NCBI GenBank assembly: GCA_014529385.2
Contig: CM043952.1
Coordinates: 62,429,119-62,493,118, forward strand
Length of the DNA: 64,000 bases
Direction of reading: 5' to 3'
Origin: Adiantum capillus-veneris
Lineage: Eukaryota > Streptophyta > Polypodiopsida > Polypodiales > Pteridaceae
Translations under genes and position numbers: made by a program
The notes under the pieces: generated by a model
Told to the model about the DNA's origin: nothing
Database searches by the model: none
What the model saw: only the letters and a program-made list of their open reading frames with translations
In this document: in pieces, positions 11,082 to 23,840 of the stretch
How the letters are laid out: every line of letters starts with the position of its first letter
Position numbering within the stretch: position 1 is the first letter of the stretch

Positions 11082-11667
11082 TGTTAACCGTCACGGCTCA
11101 CGGACACCCTATCACCTACGAGACGGACGTTGTATTATTTACTTGGTAGAGTCAGGACAGGGCTTGTCGGTCCAATAGGAAAAGGGTAAGAGTGATTGCC
11201 GATGAGAGGCACACTCTAACTGGAACATTCAAGGGATTAGTTGGCTAAGCATGGGCGCCCAAGTGTGAATGGGGCGAGCTCATATAAAAGTCAACTAAAC
11301 CTAAAATTCACTCATTCTCTCATTTGTGCAATTGAAGAGTTCTCTTGCTCCATCTCCATCTTCTTCTTCTTCACCTCTTTGTGTGTGTGTGTGTGTGTGT
11401 ATGCATGAGAGAGAGAGAGAGTGTGTGTGTACGATTGAGCATTGCAACGGCGGCACGGCAGCGGCGAAGCGGTTGAGAGCGGCGCGGCGGTGGCTCCTTC
11501 TTCTTCGTGGCAAGGAATCCTCCACGAAGCAAGCATAGAGCGGTGAGTGACACACCATCGTCATCTTTGAGCTTACTAGTTTAGGCTTGTGTGCTTGGAG
11601 CCATTTGTGGCTCGCACGCGGTGTATCAGCAAGTTCCTTGCATTGACACGTGCGACATACGCACACA
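11082..11667 (+). repeat. 3' LTR of the truncated element A relative
   Basis: It matches the element A LTRs (45619-46206 and 57739-58341) from TGTTAACC to GCACACA. The polypurine stretch just before it reads caggacgggaggca. A TATAAAAG box lies near 11284 and a GT/GA microsatellite at about 11383-11430. Confidence 0.88.
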
Positions 11668-11929
11668 ATACCTCATGAAAAAGCACCTATGGGTTGTTGT
11701 CAAGCCTAGGACAAATGAGCCATCCATTTCTGAAGGCACCCTCACTAGAGCTCAAATTGCACAAGCACATGCCAAAGTTGAACAAGCTCCACAAATAATT
11801 ATCACTTCTCTCTACATGATAATTATGTGTAGCTCACATATGATTGCACCATAGCACTTCCAACATGGACAATCCTAGAATAAAATTTTGGTGCTAAGCA
11901 AAAGTGAATTAAAATAAGCTTAAAGAAGA

Positions 11930-12115
11930 ATCTTTACAAGCACACTATGCTTCAAGAGGAGGACATCTCTAACCTAGTAAATAGGTTAATGACCATAATC
12001 ATGCAACTCACTTACATTGAGTGCCAGATCCCACAAGAAGACAAAGTAGTTGTGCTTTTGAGTGCTCTAGCCAACACCTTTGACAATAGTCATAGTTTTA
12101 GAGCAAAAGGATGCC
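11930..12115 (+). pseudogene. Copia gag (UBN2-type) remnant
   Basis: An open stretch encodes EEDISNLVNRLMTIIMQL followed by IPQEDKVVVLLSALANTFDN. This matches the pattern of Copia gag proteins, a leucine-rich helix and then a short D/E-K-V-x-x-LL-x-[SA]-L-[PA] segment. It is isolated: no zinc knuckle, pol or LTR is visible nearby. The preceding 11668-11930 sequence also has a gag-like phrase (TLTRAQIAQAHAKVEQ) in another frame. Confidence 0.45.
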
Positions 12116-12949
12116 ACACTTTCAATACTTTGCCTACCATAACACATTGGTGTGCACCATCTCTCATCTAGGTAATAGTCCAACCAGCAATAGGTGATCA
12201 TGGGACAACATGTGGACTTAGGTGAGTTGCATAAGGAGTGAGCTAAAGAAGTGCCCTTTGGAGGCTACATTGGAAGTTTTATCTTTGTCCTTTAGGGAGA
12301 TTCATTTTGGCCTATAAGAGGTGCAAATAACCATTGTAATATCACTTATACTTGCCATGCTATTTTTATTTAAGCAGCCACATCTTGTACTAAATTCTAG
12401 TGGTGTTTCAATTTATTACTTTTTGGTTTACACCGTTGTGCATTGTGTAATTGCTACTCTATTATCTCATGATGAATGCTACTCTAATTATGCCCCCCAT
12501 ATACCCTAACATAAACATGGGCAGACCCATATGATAGACCTATCAAATCCTAAACCCAAACAATAGACACAAATTTAGAGACGTAGAATAAGATAAGTGT
12601 TTACCTCTAGTCAAGGACATCCTGACACACATTGTTGATAGTCTAACATGCATATCCTTTGCTTTGCATCCGTGACTCCCACACTTCACCCCAATATCGA
12701 CATAGGGAGCCTCCTCTTCAACAAGCATTTCAAGAAGAATCTCTACCTCTTTTAATAAACCCATGATGAAACTATTGCTCAAGACATGCCCCACTATGCT
12801 TGCCCTTGTCATGTTATACCCTACATTGCCATTATTGTCTGTACTATAATTGTCTTCTATCCCATCACCCCACCAACACACCCTCATCCCAACCACTTCT
12901 AAACTATCACTAAACTCTTCATGGCTACCACTAGTCTCTGAGCTTTCAC

Positions 12950-13150
12950 CATCAGTGATGACCGCCTCTTGCCCATCTCTTGTCCTTATCCGCATTATCT
13001 TTTCCATCATCATCATCTCCAATGTCCTTATCCCCATCATCCTTGTCATCATCATCCTCGCCATCATCCTCATCCCCATTGTCCTTATCCTCATCATCCT
13101 TGCCATCCTCATTATCCCCATGGCCATCGTCGTCATCACCCAGCATCCTC
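12950..13150 (-). repeat. Low-complexity trinucleotide-rich tract (acidic if translated)
   Basis: The plus strand is a run of cat/cct/ccc units with an irregular period of 12-15. One minus-strand frame (within 12952-13251) gives a long D/E/G/K-rich chain after a Cys-containing start (CLCPNCLGLC). Another minus-strand frame is Met/Arg-rich and open to 12543. With no further domain I treat it as a minisatellite that may once have coded the acidic part of a transposase or host protein. Confidence 0.5.
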
Positions 13151-13259
13151 ATCACCTTCATTGTCACTATCGTACACGATCCAAACTTGTTGTTGCTACC
13201 ACATAAACCAAGGCAATTAGGACACAAACAATCCTCTTTCCCTTGCAACATCCTACAAA

Positions 13260-15200
13260 CATGAAAAGCACCTATGTAAGGTGTGTGTGTCTAGCACAAT
13301 ACAAACCAAGAAAAGATGGTGAGCAAGATTGAGGCCTCACCATAGTAGCTTTCACATCCTCTTACTCTCATCAGAGTTGCCCATTTGTTCATATATATGC
13401 ACGAACTTCTCTTTAATCTCCTCGTTGGGTCTACCTATGAGCTAGGATGTGGGTCATGTGGAAGAGGTGGGACGAGTGGAAGAGGAGGTATGCCCTTCTT
13501 TTCGGGTTGCAGGCCAACAATGACAATTAGGCCAGGCACATGCTATGCCGATAAACCCAGGTTACAATTTATTTTAAACCAAGGAAACTCACCTCCTTTT
13601 TGTCTTGGAGTGGCCACCCTATTTTCCCTTCTTCTCAAATGTTGTAGGCTAGTCACTCTTCTACTCCTACATTAAGGAAACATACATGCAACCCCCAACA
13701 ATTAGACCAAGCATTCCAAGTCTCCTCTCAAGCAAAGGGTCGTGCATGGATTACAGTATCACTTAAATCAAAAGAGGACTTAGTAAACAAGGTATCTCTT
13801 TTTTTTTTTTTTTGAGTTTTACAGGAAAAACTAAAGCCTTAAAATGTCTAATGACCATTCAAGCGCATTCTTGGGTTAGTAAAAACAAAAAGGTGGGTTG
13901 AGTATGGCTCTCATGGCTTGGCCCTTAAGATTTTTATCATGCATATGCATTGCATGTAAATGTTTGATTAAGAATCAAAAACCTTTGAGCACAAAAGCAC
14001 AACAAAGTCTTCCTCTTAAAATGCCACTATGTGAAGAGGCTTCCTATTTCATACCTATGGCATAGTAGCTTCCAAAGTTTGAAATATGCTCTCATCATAC
14101 AACCTTAGAAGGCTTTGTAAGTATATCTGATTGGTGATTGGTTATTCGACAGGTGTTGGCATGAACCAATCCAAGGGGATTACAAGGTACATAGGACAAA
14201 CTCTATGTATATTAGCATTCACAGCTATCAAACAAATTCAATTAGAGATACTTCAAAAACTATGGCTATGAGCCAGATCCAAAGCTATCAAATTAGAAAT
14301 CGTACTTGCTACTATTTTGCAAGAGCTACTAGATCCATCCAAAAATTATTCTTAAGCGAGCATTTGCCCCTAGGATATGAAACAAACGGGCAACAAGATT
14401 GGAAAATTTCAACTTTCTTTTGTTTTTTATTTATTCTATAGCTTTACTTTGGAAAGCATCATAACTTGCAGAGTGAGGTACTTTGACGATCATCATGGGA
14501 AGCAAGAATTCCTCCTCATGTCAATGCCCTAATCATTGATTTAGGATCTACGTCGTGGCACCAAGGGTTGGAAAATTGGAATTCTTGGGATACAAGATCA
14601 CATTTCATGTACGACAAGGTCATATTGTACTTGAATGTATCTATGACAATTTTGGATAGTGCAAGGCACTTACGAGTATCGACTTAAAACGTAGAAGCAA
14701 ATACTTCATCGTGGCCAAGGGCATATCAATTTATTCTTTGTTAGTTGCATGCAAGTTGTGTCTATAAGGTAGACTTAATTCCACCCAAGCATTTTTTACG
14801 CGTCTACTATGATGCAAGATACTCCAAGGATATTTTACTGCAAATAATGGTCAATTATTTGCTTGAAAATCTCCAAGGTGGATTCAATATCCATAGGATT
14901 ATTTCAAAATATTCAATAGCCATTGTAGCTAGCACAGTTATTAGTTCTTTGTTGCATAGGAATGCATAAGCGAGCACTCTATATTTAATTGGCGTTATGA
15001 GGTGCGTGCGTTGAGAGTGATGATTTTTTCTGCAGCATACAGGCATGGCCTAGCTATCAAGACACTTATTCACGTGATAACATGACTCTTTTATGAGAGC
15101 CTCAAGGTAGGCAATCTTTTGTTTCAATTACAACTCAATGGATGTGCAACCACACAATCATGATTAAGTTATGCTTGTCATGTATATCTCTCCTTTCAAC
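13260..15200. other. Spacer without recognised genes
   Basis: ORFs here are under 100 codons with no family motif. Visible structure is limited to a T-run at about 13800-13814. Nothing else could be supported. Confidence 0.5.
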
Positions 15201-15239
15201 AGTTCAATTGTGAATAAGATTCCAACATGAGAGAGTTGT

Positions 15240-15300
15240 AATTTTTTTTTGGCTATGTCAATATAATCGACTCACCTTTGTGAGTTTGGCAAAAAAAATC
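15240..15300 (+). other. LINE/SINE-like 3' tail with terminal hairpin and A-run
   Basis: ctcacctttgtgagtttggc followed by A8 closely resembles the tail of the LINE remnant ending at 23707 (ctcacaatttgtgagttttgc then A-run). The ctcac/gtgag arms can pair. No coding part is recognised upstream. Confidence 0.35.
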
Positions 15301-15866
15301 CAACATGATGGGATCTATTGTTTAGCCTATAGAACCAGTTCTGTCTATAGAAGAAGTATTTTTTGAGTACGACCCAACTTGTCCTTTCAAGGAAAGCAGT
15401 TATAAATTGTCAAGTGTCAAAAGTTTAGTTCGTTTTACCAATCTGCCAACAATCACTAATGGTAGTCTACAATACCGGCAAAGCCAACCGAGGGTTTCAG
15501 GTTACCAAGCCAAGAGTAAGGGTTCTTGGCCACGTTAAAACCAATGGTTTTTTCAGGTTGCGCAACAGTGTTGCACAAATTTTCATGATGCAAGTGACAT
15601 GCACATGCATGGTACCATTTATAAGAAGGATTCCAGGGCATTTGTTCCCTCACTAGGAGGTTTTTTCCCCCGTGCATTGTATATACGCCTATCACTCTAA
15701 GGTTAACTTATCTTTCTAAGCAATATACTCTATGTTGAGTGCCTTGAGTATCTTCATCTTCTCCGAGTTGTGTGTGCATCCCTACAACCCTAATTCCAAC
15801 AGTCCACAAAACTTGTTTGGCGAAAAAACTTCATTGTCATGTACATCATGGACAACAAGCCCGCAC

Positions 15867-15899
15867 CCTCTCCCTCTCCCTCTCCCTCTCTCTCTCATA
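15867..15899. repeat. (CTCTCC)n / CT microsatellite
   Basis: A run of ccctct units passing into ctctctct. Sequence around it (15300-16300) has no recognised gene. Confidence 0.85.
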
Positions 15900-17333
15900 T
15901 TCTTGTCATGAATGGCTCCATAGGCTACCCACCAAAAGCTCCAACGCCTTACAATAGAGCTTTATGGTAGGATCTCAATTTTGATGTAGTTATAGTGATT
16001 TTAGAGTCATATAGATCATGGGTTCCATCTCCTTGACCATGACTTTTTCCCTAAAGAATTGGACCTATCACCTACGTCTTTTGTTGCAGTTCCCAGTGAG
16101 CAATTTAACTCAAAATTCTTAGAAAAAGATAAACATGTACACATCTTCATGTGTATGAAGACACGTCCCCCAAAAGTACATGAGTGGAAGGAAAGAGTGT
16201 TTAGCTAATCAAGATGTGTACAATTTTAAGATTCCATTCAATGTGGGTATATAGGGTGCAAGAGGGGTAATAGGTAAGAAAAGATAGATTAACATTTGAT
16301 TGGCACGTTGCACAAACACACATCATGAAAAGGGGCCGTAAACTTTTGGATTTGCAATCAAAGTTCAAAGTGGTAACTCAAATCAAAATAGTTACTCTCC
16401 TCATGTGGGAAGCCCTTAATATATATTGTTTTGTTTATCTATACGACAATAAAAGGGGGAGGGGTTCCGTATCCCCCTTGACATATGGCAAATGCTCCTT
16501 GCTTTCGCGTGTGTGCCTTGTAGCTCTCGACAACATAACGCTACAGAGAGAGAGAAAGAGAGAGAGGCAATTGAAGATCGTCGATCAGATTAGTGTATGT
16601 ATATATATGTATGTGATTCAATCATAATTATTACTATTTTATTTTTAAATTTTTCAACCTTTTTTTCACCATCAACACGAGGAAAGTCGTAGGGAAAAAC
16701 TTTACATATATCATGTATTTACAATTGTACATTACTATACGTTACACCCTCGAAGAGCAATCGTGAAAACCACCCCCCCAATAGGTTGCGTGTTGAGATG
16801 ATTATCGATAGAGATGTTCGGTTGAGATCTTTTAGCAAGTTGAAAAGGATGGTTTTCTCATTTGGCCAAGTGGGAATATGATGCACCAACATAATAATGT
16901 AGGTGAAAAGAAAGTTTGATAGAAACATGCAATGTAGTAACCGTTTTTGAGTTATCCCTTTCTCTTGCAATAACTTTATTTCTAAGAGGTAAAGTTAGCA
17001 TTATCTTGTCTTTCCTTACTTGTGTCTACGAAAAAATTTCAATCAAATCAATCTCATCATGTGTTGTCTTATAATTAGCCCTGAGTCTCGGAGACCCCGG
17101 TCCCCCCCCTAATCCACATAAAATGCAAAACTATGTGAGCACTGTTTTTGAACATAAAAAGTCTTCTACACGCAACCTATTAAAGCAAGGGTCAGCTATG
17201 TGACTTGTTTAGTTGAGTAGAAAAAGACACTTTGTGTTTTATGATCATTCAAATGAGATAGACTTGGCTTTTGTCCCAAATGAAGTTTGTATGTGAAATT
17301 ATTGGACCTCGACAATGAGCTAAACAAACAAAT

Positions 17334-17404
17334 AGAGGAAGCGTCAACTACATGGTCACAATGGTCTTTACTAGAGGAAGTGTCAACTACATGGTCACAA
17401 TGGC
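17334..17404. repeat. Two-copy tandem repeat, period 39 bp
   Basis: agaggaag.gtcaactacatg then gtcacaatgg occurs at 17334 and 17373. The 39-bp period is a multiple of three and a minus-strand frame is open across it, but no family is recognised. Confidence 0.65.
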
Positions 17405-19305
17405 CCGCGCAACCAATCTTGTGACACCAAGATTGAGATCCAACGCTCTTTAACATACAACTTTACAAGATTTATCTTTGATTTTGCCTCCAACATCATC
17501 ATTCTGAGGACTGAATCCGCTCAAGATAAAAAGCTTTCCCACTTTTGGGTTTGACAAATGAAGCTAACAATGAGGTTTGAGGTAAAAAAAAGAATTGAAA
17601 TTCTTGGGGGTTCGTGAAAGCACAGATGTGAACTCTAAGCGATCGCACAAAAGCTGAATACGCTAACTGCTATGCTAAGTTGTCGCTTAGCTAACTCAAA
17701 GCAAAGCGTTACACAATTGACCTCATCTCTCACTTAAATTAAGGCCATAACTTCTTTTTTTTATAATACTCACAATTGTGAGTAGTATTGATAGCCGTTT
17801 TTCGGCTCTCCGTAATTGTCATAGTGAGTTACCCCACCCTACCAAAATCACCTAAACACTGTGGCTATTCTTACCTTTTCATTGTACATAGACGTGTGTG
17901 AGTTAGGGGCTTTTCCCATATCTTCTTAAAACCCTCAGCTAGCTAGTCACTGGGTTAGTTGAGCCAAAAAAATAAATAAAATCAAAAAAATAAAATATAT
18001 TATGGCCTATTTGTGTGTAAATATTACATTGTATATATGGCCTAAATATATGATTTTTTATAATTATTTTGATATTTTATTTAAATATTTATACATAAGT
18101 GTGTGTTTTATTAAACTTATGTATGCCTTCTTTCATCCTCTTCCACCATAAGTGTATTTTTTGCCAATGTTTACATACTCTAACCTCATATTTTTCTTTT
18201 ATACAAACCACCCCCACATTTTCACTCTCACCCTCGTGAAAACAAAAAAATTGATTTCTACTTTCTTAGTCATGTTTACTATATTATTTTCATTTACTTG
18301 CATATCTTTTCCTCTTTCACCCAAAATAATACAAAGAGGGACCATATCATATGATTCCAATATCTTTCCATATACATAATTCCTCCATATTTTTATTATT
18401 ATTATTACTCATTATTCTAACACCATGTGCTCATTGAGCTAAAATCCATGAATAGTCCATACACTAGTCCCACCATGTATATATTGCTTTATTCACCAAT
18501 AATCCTCTTCCATGCATGTGTAAAGGGCAACGTGGATGCTTTGTATTATGATATGACAAAGGAGGGGCTCACTCTTGGATACATTGTACAAATTCAACAA
18601 AGGAGGGGGCCACTAAAAGACTTTTGCAGGCATTAAAAACAGGCTTTTTGGTGAGATTTTTGGCACCCATCTCCACTCCAAATTTGGAGCGGTGGTCAAA
18701 AGAGAAAATATGGAACAAAAGCTGAATAATCATCTCAAAAATTTTGGTGATTTTTGGAGCAACCACCGGTGAGTTATGATGTTTTGAGTGGACCCCAATC
18801 TGCCCACTTTTCTCACAAGTAGCCCTTAGTCTTCTCTCACCTCTTTCCACACTTCTACACACACACACACTCCTCCCTCTCCTTCCCACTCCCAAACCTG
18901 CAACTCCGATGTCCTAATTCACCCTCTTCACCATTGCCACTTATCTCACACCTCCATAGCCTTCATCCTCCATTTCTACACCCCTAAGTGCTCCCCTTTC
19001 TCTCTACATATCTGTCCATATTACCATACTCTCTTCAGCTTTGTAAAGAAATTCAAAAAATCAGCAAAAAATCCAAGGTTAACCTCTGTAAATGAAGGCT
19101 TTTATCATGAATTTTCCAAGGTTTAAGGATAACATATCTTCATCGACACACGCTACTTCGCCATGCTGACCGCTTCTTCTTCCGGTGTTGTAAAGAGGTG
19201 AATGTCAACTTCTCCAGAGCTTCAATCTCTCTTTACAAGCTTATCCCTTCTCTAACTTTTCTCATCATATATTTCACCATTTGGTGAATGATTTTGTAAA
19301 TATTT

Positions 19306-19830
19306 TGTAGTGATAATTACTAACTACTAACCACTAACCTTATTGTAAAATGCACCCCCTACTAGAGTAGGCACTCCCAAATTATTCACTCAATCCCTCT
19401 CTCCTTTCATCCTCAATAATTCTCTTCCCTTGAGCCCACATCCATGTGACTCAAAGGACAAGAGAGACCCACCCTCATTTAAAAAAATAAACATATGCAT
19501 AATCTTTTATTTCTTCAAATAAACTTGATTAGGTCTAATCCTAATCGGAGCTTCTAAAACCTATAAATAGAGCCCTTCTCTCCCTTGTAAATTATCACAT
19601 GATCACACTACACCACACCATTCTCAACATAACACACCACTCTTCAAGCCTAGTTGTGTAGAGTGTGTGCATTGTGAGTGCTCTATTCCATCACTACACA
19701 TAGGTGCATAGAGAAGCTTGAAGTTAGTTATGCCATCTAGAGGAGTGGAGTGATACCATACTCTACATCACACTTGTAGCCTACTCTTGTCCAATAAATA
19801 AGATTCATAGTTTTGGGTGCAATTGTATGC
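19306..19830 (+). promoter_or_regulatory. LTR-like or promoter-like segment
   Basis: It contains CTATAAATAGAG at about 19561, a run of cac/aca-rich leader-like sequence, and tccaataaataag at about 19790 resembling a polyadenylation signal. That combination is usual in plant solo LTRs. I could not find a matching second copy, a TG...CA pair with target duplication, or a primer site, so the boundaries are not defined. Confidence 0.3.
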
Positions 19831-20379
19831 TGCAACTACGACTCTTCTCTCCAAATTGACTTGATAAGCTAGCTCATCAGGTGGTTGAAGGTATATTGTC
19901 CTTGAAGTTTGTTGTGCCATTTCATGCTTGGTGGTTTGAGGGCATGTTGAATTGTTTGCCTAAAAGGTCAATTGTAAGAGGGTGCTCGGTGAGAGGGCTC
20001 CCGTGACCCTAAGACAATTTGTGTATTGGCAACAAGGTCAAGTTTTGTGTTTTCTCTCTATTTCTCATCAAGCTTTGTGTGCATCTAGTCTTTAAGGCTA
20101 AGACTGAGTTGCTCAAGTTAATTTGTGCTCTTTACCTCTCTCTGGCGTGGTAAATGCTTGTGTTTAGTGTGTGTGGCTATCTTGCATTCCCCTCTCTTTG
20201 TGCGTTTGAGTACAAGGAGATATCACGTGCGTCCTAGTTCGCATCTACAACTAGGTGGTGCCCCTTTTCTTGTTTGGTTTCTGGCTGTGGGTTGTTGTTG
20301 TCTCTGATTGTGCTTGCCCCAGTCCCATTTGAGCAGCACGCGAGCCTCAAAGGGTGTTTAGAGGCCGCTCTTCTTGTTG

Positions 20380-21090
20380 CCCGTCCCGGACCGCCTCAGT
20401 ATATATATTACCATAGCAAAAATTACATCAAAAGCCACGCTCAAAATGAGCAGTGGCAGGACAAAAGCATACTAGACTTCAACAGTACCACATGAAGCAA
20501 GATACAACAGATCAGGCTAATTACGGAGCTACCCTCGACAATACAACCCAAAAGATCCTGCATGGTCGCCACAGAGAGCAGACCTCCTGCCACCACAAGG
20601 TGTACACCATCCAGACAGGAACCGAGTTGCAAAAGCATAACGAACAAACATATCATCACGCTAAACTAATGAAGGGGGGGAGCCCGAGCACTCCATCATC
20701 AATCGCTTAGGAGCCATCCACCAAAAATCTGGAGTCCGAATACTGCCACACCAAGCACCAGATGAGTGAAGCTTGGTTGTCACCGATAGGAGAAGACTGC
20801 AGGCTAATGAGCCATGCCCCATCCACGTCCCCCCACTCGCTACCATCGGGCATAGACATGTTGACTGCGTAGAAGCTACACGAGAAGGGAAGCCAGATGC
20901 CCCCTCCCGAGGCAAACCTCCACCCCCAAGGTCAAAATCACCAAGCAGAACTACATCCTCCAAAACACATGGACACTTCTTGCTACAGGCAGCTCTTGTG
21001 AGCGCCCCAGCTCTAAACGCCTCGCAAGCAAATCCCCCAGATGTCATGGTGATTGTAGTAGCACGTGAAGCCTCACTAGGGCCATAACTT
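20380..21090 (-). other. GC-rich island, possible LINE 3' end remnant on the minus strand
   Basis: This block is clearly more GC-rich than its surroundings. On the minus strand it has a 128-codon ORF (21047-20661) without a known motif. Downstream on that strand is LINE-3'UTR-like text: tgtatcttgcttcatgtgg, then tttgatgtaatttttgctat. No poly(A) follows. The LINE assignment is a guess from texture; a captured gene fragment is as likely. Confidence 0.28.
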
Positions 21091-21345
21091 TATTAGGTCC
21101 CTTACTCTAATGCCCCTCTTTAAAAAAACAGAGAAGTAAGTAAATGAAAAATTAAAATGGCATGCTTTCTTTTTTATTGCTTAAAAATATATCTATAGAG
21201 AGAAAGAGAGACTTAAAATTTGATAATTAACAAAAAGTATACTAGAAGCAATGATATGCTTAAATTAAGTTCCAAGATTTGATATGCTAAATATGTATCA
21301 AAATATAAAATCTTTAAATTTAAAACTAACATTCAAATCAAATGA

Positions 21346-21348
21346 TAA

Positions 21349-21403
<55 letters not shown>

Positions 21404-21460
21404 CACATGCCCACACACACACATGCCCGCGCGCACACATGCCCGCGCGCACACACACCC
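21346..21460. repeat. (CT)n microsatellite followed by CA/CG-rich repeats
   Basis: A CT run of about 53 bases is followed by acacacacacatgcccgcgcgc units repeated twice. ORFs through it are repeat artefacts. Confidence 0.92.
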
Positions 21461-21949
21461 CAAACTCTCCCATGTGCATGCACAAAGTTTAAGAATTGAC
21501 CTAAATTGCACATAAAATAAATCAATCAAATAAATTTGCAATGACATGGTGCATAATGTTGAATGAAGTAAATCCATAATACCTTCACAAACAGAATCGA
21601 AAACAAAATGCTTCCACGAATGTTCCAAAGAATTTTATTTTCATATTTCAATAGCAATCCATCAACTAGTTTAACAAGATTGCACTCACACTCACACGAG
21701 CAATAAAGCCCCTCACCTTTACTTATTCAAAGAAATCTTTAAATAAAAACTGATGGTTCTTTGTAGAGAAACAAGAGAGAACATTGAACTCACATCAAAC
21801 TAGAGATTAAGTTCTCAACTCACATTCAAATTCATCATCACTTTGGTCAGCATGCCAAAAAAAAAATTGCCGTGCCATGTGGCATTAATCACTAAAATTT
21901 ATTCAAATTTCACCAATTGCTCTAAGAGTTTAACATACTTGGAGCTTGA

Positions 21950-23707
21950 GGTCACGTCAAACGTTGAAAAATGACTCCTTCGACCCTTCTGACTAGACAG
22001 AGGAGATTGTCTCAAAAGGGAATATCTTTAGGCACCTGGGAGCCATGGATGTAACTCACAAACAAAGATTTCATTGGGTCTTTGAGAAAGTCGGAACAAA
22101 AATGAGAAGGTTTCTTCTCCCATTCCCGAGCAGGATTAAAGTGATAAACCATTTATGCTCCCTTATATTGCCTTCACCAACCCACTTCTTAAGATGGCTA
22201 AGTGTCACAGGAAAGAATTCTTAAAACCAGCAAAAAGATTTTTAAGGAAAAACAACACAAAAACCTCCAAACGATGGCAGTGGGCCAAATGGGAGTCAGT
22301 CACTCGACCAGTGGACCAAAGAGGTCTCAAAATTCTTAACCCCATTGCCCATGATGAGGCCCTGTGCGCCAAATTTATAATCTCCTTGGCTAAACAAGAC
22401 CAAGCTTGGGCTATCATGACCAAGGATATGTTAGATGCAATTAAACTTGGTTTGAAGGTGGCAATTGGAAAGGGGTAGAGTTTCATGACAAACTTTTAGC
22501 CCCGACATGGTCTAGCCTAAGTCTATGTGGCATCTCAGGGGAACTAGTGAGGAATTGCAAAAGAGCAGCTAGGGTATTGGAGTGGCGGGGAGAAACCAGT
22601 ACTTCAAGAACTCCATCTCGCACTGGTCCCCATGGCTCGCTAAAGTTGCAGGACCACCACAAAGCCCCTATTGAATAGAAACTGCCAGGAAAGTGAATAA
22701 TCACGAGTTGAATTGGCTCGTTCACTTTTGGGACGGTAACAGTAAGAGTTGCAAAACTATTGACTTGTTGGCAACCCAGTATCAACTAAATGGCTTTGAG
22801 ATATCGTTAGTCAACAGAGTGATAAAGAGCTGGACAAAGTTAATGCCAATCTGTGAATCCAGGATTGAGTAGAACGCCTGGAGATGGCTCGGAAGTTGTC
22901 TTTTCTGGAAACCTCATTCTAAAGGCATCTAACATGCATTAATGCATGAGAATTATTGGTCTAGCCTCCTCAACAAGATATAGAAGAGACAATGGCTGGA
23001 AGAATAGTGGGAGGAAGTCATGAGAACATCTAGAAGCCAAAGTGGCTGTAGTTTATGAAGATATTTTTGTGGAAGGTGATGTGGGGTGCTCTACTGACGG
23101 GCATAAAGATCCAGGAAAGAGGAATAGGGTCCGTTGGGGTGTAGGATAGCTAGTGAAAATCTAGCCCACCTTTTCATGGAATGTCAGGTGATCAGAGGCC
23201 TGGCAGGGAAAATCTGCAAGTGGGTCCAAAGGACATGGCATATCACGTTTTTCAAGATTGATTTGTTCCTTGGTGGCAAGAAGATGGGAAGTCATGATCT
23301 TCTTATTAGCACTCAAATTGTTAGGTACTTCTTCTTTCACCATATATGGCAGGCAGCGAGGGATTGTCGTGTGTTTGAACGAAACCTTGATGTAGAAAGC
23401 TTCTGAGAGATTATACAAGAAATCAGAGTGATGATCTATTTGCTCAGAAGTAAGCAAGACTCAGGAGACTGGTCTAGGGCTACCCATGCCATGTTGTCAA
23501 CCTACAAGAAGTAAAAGCCTAGAACTATACTTCACCTACTTTGTAAAACCGGTTATGATTAGCCTTGGTGAGAGGTGGTGGACATCCAATCTGTAATCTT
23601 CAGCACCTCAAGGCTCGGGCATGAGCTTGAGGCTGTTTTGTAATTTTTATGATGTGCTTAATACAATTCACTCACAATTTGTGAGTTTTGCACCCCAAAA
23701 AAAAAAA
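21950..23707 (+). mobile_element. LINE (non-LTR retrotransposon) 3' remnant
   Basis: Three pieces of a plant L1-type ORF2 C-terminus are in order. First, sequence at about 22020-22200 resembling the RT tail (phrase RHLGAMD, then RIKVINHL). Second, 22155-22478, with a Trp/Lys stretch (KRWQWAKWESVTRPVDQRGL) like the K-x-x-W-x-x-V-x-x-P-x-x-x-GGL signature. Third, a zinc-finger-like end at about 23134-23406 (ENLAHLFMECQVI, the H-L-F-x-x-C element). It ends in a stem ctcacaatttgtgag and an A-run at 23697-23707. Frames are broken and the 5' part is missing. Confidence 0.72.
23697..23707 (+). other. Poly(A) tail of the LINE remnant
   Basis: Eleven A residues after gcacccc, following the hairpin ctcacaatttgtgag. 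Confidence 0.7.
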
Positions 23708-23835
23708 GTTCAAGATACTACTCATAGCTTCTTCCTTTTTTTTTTTGCCATACCCACAATTGTGCCAAGTGGGGAGCTTATCTTTTGAAATGAAAGTACC
23801 ACTACCTCTTTGGGTGGGGAAGCATAGGAAAACGC

Positions 23836-23840
23836 TAGAG
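23836..23840. other. Target site duplication of element B, left
   Basis: TAGAG here against TAAAG at 60930-60934; four of five bases agree. Confidence 0.65.

Larger units (their letters stand above)
5363..11667 (+). mobile_element. Deleted and truncated copy of the element A family (Ty3/gypsy)
   Basis: From 5363 the sequence matches element A at about 50770 (gggaagattctccttatatgga). At about 5550 it jumps to the equivalent of element A at about 55110, so RT, RNase H and integrase are missing. It then follows element A through the W-x-P-K repeat ORF, the internal polypurine tract, the 3' non-coding part and the 3' LTR (11082-11667). The 5' LTR, gag and protease are absent. A second LTR element is nested at 7843-11057. 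The 140-codon ORF found in element A is missing here, replaced by a shorter unrelated-looking segment at about 6400-6520. Confidence 0.85.

Noticed and set aside
12543-13139. 198-codon Met/Arg-rich minus-strand ORF as a gene
   Set aside because: Most of it is the shifted frame of the trinucleotide-like repeat; the rest has no motif.
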